Positions 1-6,004 of a stretch of 9,140 nt of DNA are shown one piece after another. The stretch is from Thermosulfurimonas sp. (GTDB lineage Bacteria; Desulfobacterota; Thermodesulfobacteria; Thermodesulfobacteriales; Thermodesulfobacteriaceae): assembly GCA_015487645.1 (NCBI GenBank), contig WFPH01000132.1, forward strand, positions 1 to 9,140. The letters are read 5' to 3'. The position numbers and the translations under genes are program-made. A model generated the notes under the pieces. The model was not told where the DNA came from, searched no databases, and saw only the letters and a program-made list of their open reading frames with translations. Numbering within the stretch: the first letter of the stretch is position 1; the number at the start of each line of letters is the position of its first letter.

Positions 1-32
1 ACCCTCCCCCACAGGGGGAGGGTGGACTTTTT
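1..32 (+). terminator. Rho-independent terminator of a convergent gene left of the window
   Basis: A perfect inverted repeat pairs positions 1-10 with 14-23 around a three-base loop (ACA at 11-13). The stem is almost all G-C. Four bases later a run of five T follows at 28-32 on the plus strand. This is the layout of an intrinsic terminator for a transcript entering from the left. Read on the minus strand no T-run is visible after the stem before the window ends, so the plus orientation fits better. The gene it would serve is outside the window, which is why confidence is limited. Confidence 0.6.
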
Positions 33-44
33 CGGAGGTATCAG

Positions 45-85
45 ATTTTAAGAATATAAGGCGGACCCTGCTAAGGGTCCGCCTT
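45..85 (-). terminator. Rho-independent terminator of the htrA end of the cluster
   Basis: Positions 58-69 and 74-85 form a perfect 12-bp inverted repeat with the tetraloop GCTA at 70-73. It begins only three bases past the htrA stop codon (89-91). On the minus strand the stem is followed by the T-rich stretch ATATTCTTAAAATC (57 down to 44). The T-run is interrupted rather than pure, but stem strength and position make this the natural end of the left-hand transcript. It faces the plus-strand hairpin at 1-32, so the two together separate convergent transcripts. Confidence 0.8.
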
Positions 86-88
86 GCA

Positions 89-1591
89 TTATCGGGAGAG
101 GACTACGAAGCGCCTAAATTGCTGATCTCTCACGAGGAGGAGGATCCGCCCCGTCTTTAGAGAAAGGCTCAGGGCCTCGTAGAAATCCTTGAGGGTCTTT
201 ACCCGATGCCGGTTAACTTCCTCAATAAGCAGCCCGGGGCGCAAATCGGCAAAAGCCGCCGGACTTCCGGGAGCTACGGCGGAAATCACCACCCCTTCCT
301 TCACCTCATATCCCAGTTCCTGAGCCATTTCAGGAGTAAGTTCCTGGACCTTAAAGCCTAACTCTTCCAAAAACTTTTCAAGCTCCGGAGCAGCGGAGGA
401 AATTTTGGTCTTCTTAGGGAACTCTCCGATGGTCACCTTGAGTTCCAGAGGCTTACCTTCGCGCACGATTTGAAGGGTCACCGTGGTTCCGGGATGGGTA
501 AGCCCCACGAAAGTCCTGAGTTCGGAGGAGTTTTTGACGGGTTTGCCATCGTAGCTCACAATTACATCTCCCTGCTTGAGACCGGCCTTGTCCGCAGGGG
601 ATCCTTTAAGGACCTCCGCCACCAGGGCTCCTTCGGTCTTCTTTAAACCGAATTCTTGGGCCAGGGCCGGCGTGAGATCCTGAATGACCACTCCCAGCCA
701 ACCCCGCACCACCTTACCTTCCTTGATCAGTTGTTCTGCTACCAGCTTCACGATGTTTATGGGGATGGCAAAGCCGATGCCCATGTAGCCCCCTGAACGG
801 GAAAAGATGGCCGTGTTCATACCGATGACCTCTCCTTTAATGTTGAGAAGGGGGCCTCCGGAGTTTCCGGGATTGATGGCGGCGTCCGTCTGGATGAAGT
901 CCTCGTAATCCGTGATCCCTAATCCGCTCCGGCCCTTAGCACTGACTACCCCCACGGTCACGGTATGGCTCAGGCCGAAGGGATTGCCGATGGCGATCAC
1001 CCATTCGCCTACCTGGATCTTGTCGGAATCACCAAGAGGAACGGTGGGCAGATTGTGGCCCTTAATCTTCAAGACCGCCACGTCGGACTGGGGATCTCGT
1101 CCTACGACTTTGCCCTTGAAAGTACGCCCGTCGGCCAATTTCACGATCACCTTGTCGGCCCCTTCCACCACATGATTGTTGGTAAAGATGAGGCCATCCG
1201 GACTCACGATGAAACCGGACCCGGCCCCCCTTTGCTTGAACTTGCGTGGAATCTGGGGAAAGAAGCGCCGCATGAAGTCATCCCCGAAAAAGTCAAAGGG
1301 GAAAGGCCCAAAGGGGAAAGGATGAGGTTCTTTCCGGACCACAGTCTTTTCCACTTCAATGAAGACTACGGCCGGAGCCGCTTTTTTGACCACCGCAGCA
1401 AAAGCCCGGGAGAGGGCCTGAGCCGCCGCTAAATCTTCAGAAGAGGCCGGCGGAGCCGAAGAGGCCTTTCCGGACTGGATCTTCTTGACTCGAAAGAGAC
1501 TATCCCAGAGGCCCGGCTCAGCCGAGGCTGGCAGACTCCCTATGAGGAATAACAAACACCACAAAGTAATGAGTTTACCCAGACGCGACAT
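89..1591 (-). CDS. htrA: Do-family (HtrA/DegQ-type) periplasmic serine protease with two PDZ domains
   Basis: 500-residue envelope protease/chaperone of family S1C that degrades or holds misfolded exported proteins. Residues 1-24 are a signal peptide with a hydrophobic core and a PASA cleavage site. The trypsin-like domain carries His140 (TNNHVVEG), Asp170 (SDVAVLK) and Ser244 (GNSGGPL), so the catalytic triad is intact. PDZ1 spans roughly 296-390 and a more divergent PDZ2 roughly 402-498. A Phe/Pro-rich LA-type loop lies at about 88-115. The ATG at 1591 is chosen over an in-frame start 22 codons upstream for three reasons: it begins directly at the signal peptide, it has AAAGGAGGG eight bases upstream, and it starts one base after the stop of the diadenylate cyclase gene. 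It is the last gene of the cluster and is followed by a strong hairpin terminator. DegP and DegQ cannot be told apart here. Confidence 0.95.
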   Translation of the reverse strand: MSRLGKLITLWCLLFLIGSLPASAEPGLWDSLFRVKKIQSGKASSAPPASSEDLAAAQALSRAFAAVVKKAAPAVVFIEVEKTVVRKEPHPFPFGPFPFDFFGDDFMRRFFPQIPRKFKQRGAGSGFIVSPDGLIFTNNHVVEGADKVIVKLADGRTFKGKVVGRDPQSDVAVLKIKGHNLPTVPLGDSDKIQVGEWVIAIGNPFGLSHTVTVGVVSAKGRSGLGITDYEDFIQTDAAINPGNSGGPLLNIKGEVIGMNTAIFSRSGGYMGIGFAIPINIVKLVAEQLIKEGKVVRGWLGVVIQDLTPALAQEFGLKKTEGALVAEVLKGSPADKAGLKQGDVIVSYDGKPVKNSSELRTFVGLTHPGTTVTLQIVREGKPLELKVTIGEFPKKTKISSAAPELEKFLEELGFKVQELTPEMAQELGYEVKEGVVISAVAPGSPAAFADLRPGLLIEEVNRHRVKTLKDFYEALSLSLKTGRILLLVRDQQFRRFVVLSR

Positions 1592-1592
1592 C

Positions 1593-2579
1593 TTATAGCC
1601 CTCCTTTCGCAAGCTTTGGTTCATGGGGCCATTCCGAGGGAGCGCGCGGCCCGGCATAGAAGGCCCGACGCCACTCGGTCTCCGGCCCCAAAGGATGGGG
1701 TTTTTCGATCTCCATCACAATCTTTCCGTTGCGGAAGACCGTCACCGTCCCGGTGGATTCGCTCACCGCGATGGCCACCGCTCGGGTAAGAGCCGTAATA
1801 GCCGCCGCGGACCGGTGCCGGGCGCCGAGACCGCTGGGGATGTCAGCACTCACCACTCCCGTACGAATATAGGCCCCGGCACTCTCGATGACGCCATCTC
1901 CCCGGATAACAAAAGCTCCATCAAGTAAAGCAAATTCCTTAACCGTCTCTTCTAGCTTGGGATCCAAGATGTTGCGCTCGTTTTCAGGATAGCCCCGGAA
2001 AGGATTAATGACCATCTGGTCACAATGCTGGAGGACCTGATCCGTGTCCCCCAAAATAAAACAGGTTCCCACCGGTTTGCCTTCCCGCCCTTGAGTGGCC
2101 AGCACGATAGCCAGGGAGAGGACACGCTGGAAGACTTCCGGCTTCACGATTTCTTTAAGATCTTCGAGCTGAGAAACGGCAAAGATCTCGAATTCGCTCT
2201 CCAGGTCCAGAATAAAAAGACTGTCGAGATGCCCGCTTTCGGCCAGCCCGGAAAGACAAATGAGAAGGTCCTCATGGGTGAAAAGGCCCCGGGCCACCCC
2301 GATGAGAACGGCGACCTTGATCTGCCCCAGCCGGGTGAGCTTGATCTCCGGAACTTCGATAACCTCGGTTCCGGAGGGGGCCTGGAAGTTTCTCTCCCGG
2401 GTCACCAGTACGAGTCGATGTCCGTGGACGTGTTCCAGGAACCGAGAAAGCTCCTCTCCTCCGGGAAAGACATCCGCATAAACCAGAATGGCACTAGAGG
2501 GAAGGGCCTCGCTGAGATCGGCCGCATACTGCAGGAACTTCTCGGTTACCGTCACCCGCTGGAGGTCCTTTTCAGACAA
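1593..2579 (-). CDS. Diadenylate cyclase (DisA_N domain) with an unassigned N-terminal alpha/beta domain
   Basis: 328-residue predicted c-di-AMP synthase, joining two ATP into 3',5'-cyclic di-AMP. The C-terminal half (about 150-295) has both hallmark motifs of the DisA_N/DAC fold: Asp-Gly-Ala at 220-222 in LLDGAFVI and Arg-His-Arg at 254-256 in GLGARHRSAA. The N-terminal half (about 10-145) is soluble and alpha/beta-like. It has no transmembrane helices, unlike CdaA, and there is no helix-hairpin-helix tail, unlike DisA. It may be a sensor domain of the pyruvate-kinase-C-like kind found on archaeal DacZ-type enzymes, but I cannot prove that. The start is TTG at 2579, supported by AAAGGAGG six bases upstream; it overlaps the exonuclease stop by eight bases. 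The last residues, about 296-328, look like a linker or tail. Its neighbours are an exonuclease and two envelope quality-control proteins. No c-di-AMP phosphodiesterase of the DHH or HD type is in view. Confidence 0.88.
   Translation of the reverse strand: MSEKDLQRVTVTEKFLQYAADLSEALPSSAILVYADVFPGGEELSRFLEHVHGHRLVLVTRERNFQAPSGTEVIEVPEIKLTRLGQIKVAVLIGVARGLFTHEDLLICLSGLAESGHLDSLFILDLESEFEIFAVSQLEDLKEIVKPEVFQRVLSLAIVLATQGREGKPVGTCFILGDTDQVLQHCDQMVINPFRGYPENERNILDPKLEETVKEFALLDGAFVIRGDGVIESAGAYIRTGVVSADIPSGLGARHRSAAAITALTRAVAIAVSESTGTVTVFRNGKIVMEIEKPHPLGPETEWRRAFYAGPRAPSEWPHEPKLAKGGL
1599..1607 (-). promoter_or_regulatory. Ribosome binding site that sets the htrA start
   Basis: On the minus strand this reads AAAGGAGGG, a near-consensus Shine-Dalgarno eight bases before the ATG at 1591. 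The same bases encode the last residues (K-G-G-L) of the upstream diadenylate cyclase, so the two genes share this stretch. This supports the signal-peptide ATG and argues against the longer in-frame start at 1657. Confidence 0.8.
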
Positions 2580-3168
2580 CTGAGGCCTCCTTTAGCCTCG
2601 TGTTTCTCCCGAACGAGCCCGACTCCCGGAGCATAAGGGTGGCCTTCTCAAGAAGGGGTTTAAGATTGGCCACATCCTCCCGGTTATAAAGCAGCAAGGT
2701 CCGCAAGGCCTTTCTATCTTTCCACCTGAGCCATCTTTGCCAGAGCTTTACCGCGTCATACCCCGAAAGGCCACGGGTCTCCCTGGAAAGGCCAAAATAC
2801 ACTTCGAGCTTTTTGAGCCCTCCCCGGTAGCCCAGCCAGCGATACAGGTGCTTGAGGTCAATGTGTAGCACTGGAGAAGGCAGATCCGGGAAATGGGCCT
2901 TGAGAAAAGGCAGATCAAAATGCGAGCCCCCAAAGGTCACCCAGACCGGATAAGCCCCGAGATACTCCGGCCCCCTCTCGAGATTGAATCCGGCCACAAA
3001 GGCCCGGTACCGCCCCTCGGTCATGGTGCCCAGAACGGTGATGCCGTTTCGCTCCTTGGAAAGCCCTTCGGTCTCGATATCCAGGAAGAGGATATAACGT
3101 TCTGGCTGAACCCTGAGACCTTGCGCCAGATCTTCCGGAAGCTCCGCCAGTAGAAACTCCGGTATCAC
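2572..3168 (-). CDS. RNase H-fold DEDDy 3'-5' exonuclease-like protein (RNase_H_2 / YprB-like)
   Basis: 198-residue predicted nuclease. The acidic metal-binding set of the DEDD superfamily is visible: Asp30 and Glu32 in FLDIETEGL, Asp85 in GSHFDLPFL, and Tyr161 with Asp165 in YNREDVANL (the DEDDy form). A further His102-x-Asp104 lies in between. The pattern resembles the small RNase_H_2 proteins related to Bacillus YprB, whose natural substrates are poorly known. There is no signal peptide, so it should be cytoplasmic. The start is GTG at 3168, overlapping the preceding TGA as GTGA. GGAG lies eight bases upstream, inside the isomerase gene. Its 3' end overlaps the diadenylate cyclase start by eight bases, so the two are probably translated together. 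A role in DNA or RNA end trimming is the safe call; action on short adenylate dinucleotides is only a hypothesis. Confidence 0.82.
   Translation of the reverse strand: MIPEFLLAELPEDLAQGLRVQPERYILFLDIETEGLSKERNGITVLGTMTEGRYRAFVAGFNLERGPEYLGAYPVWVTFGGSHFDLPFLKAHFPDLPSPVLHIDLKHLYRWLGYRGGLKKLEVYFGLSRETRGLSGYDAVKLWQRWLRWKDRKALRTLLLYNREDVANLKPLLEKATLMLRESGSFGRNTRLKEASVV
2586..2593 (-). promoter_or_regulatory. Ribosome binding site that sets the TTG start of the diadenylate cyclase
   Basis: On the minus strand this reads AAAGGAGG, with six bases to the TTG at 2579-2577. It lies inside the 3' end of the exonuclease gene, in the codons for Leu-Lys-Glu-Ala. The next in-frame alternative, a GTG at codon 9, has no comparable site, so the rare TTG start is the better call. 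Confidence 0.75.
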
Positions 3169-4028
3169 GGCAGGTTCTCCGGGTGGACCTCTACGGGATA
3201 TTTCTTTTTGAGTTCCTTGAGAAGGGCCGAAAGCCTCTTCTGCTTTTTCGCCTCCATGAGATCTTGGATCACCTGCTTTTTGACCTTTTCATAGGGCTGG
3301 ATCTGGGCCGGCACCCTGGCCTCCACCTTCACCAGATGGTAACCGAAGCGGGTCTTGATGGGCGGGCTGATCTCACCCACCTTTAGCTTGAAGACGGCCT
3401 CTTCAAATTCCGGGATCATCTGTCCCCGAGCGAAAAGCCCCAGCTCTCCGCCTCGATCTTTGGTCCCGGGATCCTCGGAGTACTTGCGGGCCATCTCGGA
3501 GAAATCCGCTCCGGCGAGGAGCTTTTTGCGGATCTCCTTGGCCTTCTTCAGGGCCGCCGCCTCGTCTTTCGGGCCCGCACCCTCCGGAATGCGGATCAAA
3601 ATATGACGGGCCTGGATCCTCTCTGGAAGTCGATAGTCCTTCCTGTGAGCCAGGTAGTACTGCTGGGCCTCGCTTTCAGAAACTTTCAGGTCTTTCAAAA
3701 CCCGGCGTTCGAAGTAGTGCCTCGCGAGAATCATCCGAACCTGCTCCTCAATCTCGGCCTTTACCTCCGGATCCTTCTCCAGGCCGGCCTCCTTGCCCGC
3801 CAGTCCCAGAAGGGTGATCTCCACCCACCGCTCTACCAGCATGGATTTCATCTCCGGTTTTAGGCTCAACAGGGCTTTGAGATTCGCGTTGTTTTCGATC
3901 TCCTTTTCAAAATCGGCTCGGGTCAAGGTGTAAGGACCAACCCGGGCAATCAGCGGAGATTTTTCCGCCCGAAGAGGTGAAACCATAAACCAAAATAGAA
4001 CCATCACCCATAAAAAACGTTTAGACAT
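3165..4028 (-). CDS. Exported parvulin-type peptidyl-prolyl cis-trans isomerase (SurA/PrsA/PpiC-like)
   Basis: 287-residue periplasmic folding factor. Residues 1-21 form a signal peptide (basic MSKR, then a hydrophobic core rich in Trp and Phe) with probable cleavage after PLRA; no lipobox cysteine is seen. An N-terminal helical chaperone segment (about 32-125) precedes one parvulin domain (about 137-237). That domain shows ARHILIR, the GADFSEMARKYSEDP segment, GGELGLFARGQMIPEFEEAVF and the closing TRFGYHLVKVE. A lysine-rich helical tail follows. A single parvulin domain fits PrsA or short SurA-like proteins better than E. coli SurA, which has two. The ATG at 4028 is favoured over an out-of-frame ATG at 4032 because AGGAGG sits six bases before it. 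It opens the left-hand four-gene group, which ends with the HtrA protease; both act on exported proteins. Confidence 0.92.
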   Translation of the reverse strand: MSKRFLWVMVLFWFMVSPLRAEKSPLIARVGPYTLTRADFEKEIENNANLKALLSLKPEMKSMLVERWVEITLLGLAGKEAGLEKDPEVKAEIEEQVRMILARHYFERRVLKDLKVSESEAQQYYLAHRKDYRLPERIQARHILIRIPEGAGPKDEAAALKKAKEIRKKLLAGADFSEMARKYSEDPGTKDRGGELGLFARGQMIPEFEEAVFKLKVGEISPPIKTRFGYHLVKVEARVPAQIQPYEKVKKQVIQDLMEAKKQKRLSALLKELKKKYPVEVHPENLP

Positions 4029-4034
4029 CCATAG

Positions 4035-4040
4035 CCTCCT
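4035..4040 (-). promoter_or_regulatory. Strong ribosome binding site of the parvulin isomerase gene
   Basis: Full-consensus AGGAGG on the minus strand, six bases before the ATG at 4028. Another ATG at 4032, in a different frame, is only two bases away and too close to be used. A perfect site here, compared with the weak ones at trpA and aroB, suggests independent and strong initiation of this group. Confidence 0.75.
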
Positions 4041-4054
4041 TTCCTTTTAAGGGT

Positions 4055-4063
4055 ATTCTAGCA
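4055..4063 (-). promoter_or_regulatory. Possible extended -10 promoter between dapF and the isomerase gene
   Basis: Within the 44-base gap between dapF and the isomerase gene, the minus strand reads TGCTAGAAT. This matches the extended -10 form TGnTATAAT at all but one fixed position. A -35 element is weak (TTTCCG at the right distance). Transcription would begin about 24 bases before the ATG. Motif evidence only. It would let the protein-quality-control and c-di-AMP genes be expressed apart from the amino-acid genes upstream. Confidence 0.3.
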
Positions 4064-4072
4064 CCCAGGAGA

Positions 4073-4891
4073 TTAGTCGGAAAGGGCCTCGGGATAGAGG
4101 TAGCCTCGAAAGATCTTGCGCGTGGACCCCTCAAGGAAAAGAGTCTCTTCCTCGAGATAGATGCGGAGGGTCTCTCCGCCACGGGTAAGGACAGGGATTG
4201 GAGCCGCCGCCAGTCCGAGTTTTACGGCCACGTAGGCCGCGGCCGAGGCCCCCGTGCCACAGGCCAAGGTCTCGGCCTCCACCCCTCGCTCATAGGTACG
4301 CACGGCCAGTCCCCCTTCCGGGAGAACCTTCACGAAGTTGACGTTGGTTCCGGCCGGGGAGAACTTCTCATGGAACCGTATCCTTCGCCCGAGCTCTTTC
4401 ACCGGCACGTCTTCCAGATCCTCCACGAAAACCACCACATGGGGCACGCCGGTATTCACGAAGTGGCCCCGAAGGACTTGATCCTCGAGAGCCAGGTCCA
4501 GATCGAGGGCCAGATCCCGCGGAGGAGTGAGGGCCACCTTGACCTGTTCGCCTCGCACTTCGGCCCGGATCTCTCCGGCCAGGGTCTCAAAGGTCAGGCG
4601 GGGCCCGCACAACCCCTCCTCCACCGCGAAACGGGCCGCACAGCGGCCTCCGTTTCCGCACATCTCGGCCTCGGAGCCATCGGCGTTGTAAAACCGCCAG
4701 GAAAAGGCGTTTTCGGGCTTTTTAGGGGGTTCGATCAGGATAAGTCCATCGGCGCCCACCGAGATCCTTCTCCGGCAGAGCTTGCGGGCTAACAGCGGAG
4801 CCTCCTCCGGACGCACCCGGCCCTCAAAATTGTTTATCAGGATGAAGTCGTTTCCCGAAGCCTGCATCTTAACAAAGATCAAGTCTTTCAT
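4073..4891 (-). CDS. dapF: Diaminopimelate epimerase
   Basis: 272-residue cytoplasmic, cofactor-independent racemase converting LL- to meso-diaminopimelate, the lysine precursor and peptidoglycan cross-linking residue. Length matches the family. Both catalytic cysteines are present: Cys78 in MCGNGGRCAARF and Cys211 in ACGTGASAAA. The N-terminal QASGNDFILI and central FYNADGSEAE and NTGVPHVVVFV stretches are also family-typical. The ATG at 4891 has GGAG eight bases upstream (GGAGAACGACTATG). It starts about 30 bases after the aroB stop, the largest gap in the biosynthetic block but still consistent with one transcript. The next gene downstream lies across a 44-base gap. meso-DAP use fits a Gram-negative wall. 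Confidence 0.97.
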   Translation of the reverse strand: MKDLIFVKMQASGNDFILINNFEGRVRPEEAPLLARKLCRRRISVGADGLILIEPPKKPENAFSWRFYNADGSEAEMCGNGGRCAARFAVEEGLCGPRLTFETLAGEIRAEVRGEQVKVALTPPRDLALDLDLALEDQVLRGHFVNTGVPHVVVFVEDLEDVPVKELGRRIRFHEKFSPAGTNVNFVKVLPEGGLAVRTYERGVEAETLACGTGASAAAYVAVKLGLAAAPIPVLTRGGETLRIYLEEETLFLEGSTRKIFRGYLYPEALSD

Positions 4892-4921
4892 AGTCGTTCT
4901 CCAGATCTCCAGAAAGGTTGA

Positions 4922-6004
4922 CTAAGAAACAAGCCCGGTCAGTACCTCCCGGATGGCCTCATGGGGAGGATTCTCGTAAAAAGCGAACTCCCCGAGCCGT
5001 TTGAGAAGGACCATGGTAAGTCTTCCGTGCCAGACCTTTTTGTCCGCCGAGAGAAAATCAAGAACCCTTTCGGGAGAGACCCCTCCCGGAAGTCTGGTGG
5101 GGAGACCTAAACCCGCAAGGAGGCTCTCGAGCCTTTCGGCCAGGGGTTCCGCGGCCACCCCGAGGACTTCCGAGAGCCTGGCCGCCGCCACCATACCCAC
5201 CGCCACGGCTTCCCCGTGAAGGATCTCGTAGTTCAGGGCCGCCTCGAGGGCGTGGCCCAAAGTATGTCCGAAATTGAGAACCCGCCGAAGCCCGGCCTCA
5301 CGTTCGTCCCGGGAGACCACCTCGGCCTTGATGCGGCAACTCTCGTAGATGAGTTGTTCCAGGACCTCAGGATCATAAAGGAAGATGCGGGGCCGCTGAG
5401 ACTCCAGAAACTCGAAAAGCTCCCGGCTCCAGATGCATCCGTACTTCACCACTTCCGCCAGGCCGTTTCGGAAATGTTCGAGAGGGAGTGTGGCGAGCAC
5501 CCCGTAATCGATATAGACCCGCCGGGGCTGATAGAAGGTGCCCAGGAGATTCTTCCCTTCCGGAAGATCCACCCCGGTCTTGCCCCCCACGGAGCTGTCC
5601 ACCTGGGCCAGCAGGGTGGTGGGCACTTGAATGTAGGGTACCCCGCGCAGGTAAATGGAAGCCAGGAAGCCGGCCATGTCTCCTACCACGCCCCCTCCCA
5701 CCGCGAGCACCGCGCTCTTGCGATCGAAGCCCGCCCGCACCATGGATCGGGCCAATTCCACCACGGTGGCCATACGCTTGGAGGCCTCCCCTGGGAGAAA
5801 GGAAAAGACCTCCGCCCGGAAGCCAGCTTCCCTAAGGATTCGGACCAGGTCCTCGGTCAGAAGTTCCCTTACGGTGTCATCCGTTATCAGGGCCAGGGCA
5901 CGGGTTTCAAGCACCTTTGGAAGATCCTCCGGGAGATCCGTAAGGATCCCACCTCCGATGAGAATATCGTAGGGCTCGGCCGTCTCGACCCGGAGAACCC
6001 TCAT
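4922..6004 (-). CDS. aroB: 3-dehydroquinate synthase
   Basis: 360-residue NAD- and metal-dependent enzyme that cyclises DAHP to 3-dehydroquinate, step two of the shikimate pathway. The nucleotide-binding GGGVVGDMAGF lies at 103-113, followed by YIQVPTTLLAQVDSSVGGKTGVD-type active-site residues at about 124-146. The expected metal ligands are Glu184 (LAEVVKYG), His247 (LNFGHTLGH) and His263 (LHGEAVAVG). Length is standard and no residue appears lost. The ATG at 6004 overlaps the trpA stop as ATGA; its own ribosome site is weak (GAGAG), so translational coupling to trpA is likely. A shikimate enzyme directly behind trpBA supplies the chorismate from which tryptophan is made. Confidence 0.97.
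   Translation of the reverse strand: MRVLRVETAEPYDILIGGGILTDLPEDLPKVLETRALALITDDTVRELLTEDLVRILREAGFRAEVFSFLPGEASKRMATVVELARSMVRAGFDRKSAVLAVGGGVVGDMAGFLASIYLRGVPYIQVPTTLLAQVDSSVGGKTGVDLPEGKNLLGTFYQPRRVYIDYGVLATLPLEHFRNGLAEVVKYGCIWSRELFEFLESQRPRIFLYDPEVLEQLIYESCRIKAEVVSRDEREAGLRRVLNFGHTLGHALEAALNYEILHGEAVAVGMVAAARLSEVLGVAAEPLAERLESLLAGLGLPTRLPGGVSPERVLDFLSADKKVWHGRLTMVLLKRLGEFAFYENPPHEAIREVLTGLVS

Noticed and set aside
1..23. Hairpin at the left edge as part of a CRISPR repeat
   Set aside because: Only one copy is seen, with no spacer-repeat periodicity; a terminator explains it better.
965..1432. Plus-strand open frame of 155 codons opposite htrA
   Set aside because: It is the mirror of the htrA protease domain; the His-rich low-complexity protein is a by-product of the opposite frame.
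1592..1657. Longer htrA start adding 22 residues
   Set aside because: The extension would place a polar stretch before the signal peptide and overlap the upstream gene; the ATG at 1591 has the proper ribosome site.
2025..2636. Plus-strand open frame of 203 codons opposite the diadenylate cyclase
   Set aside because: No family resemblance, and it overlaps a gene with intact DGA and RHR motifs and a good ribosome site on the other strand.
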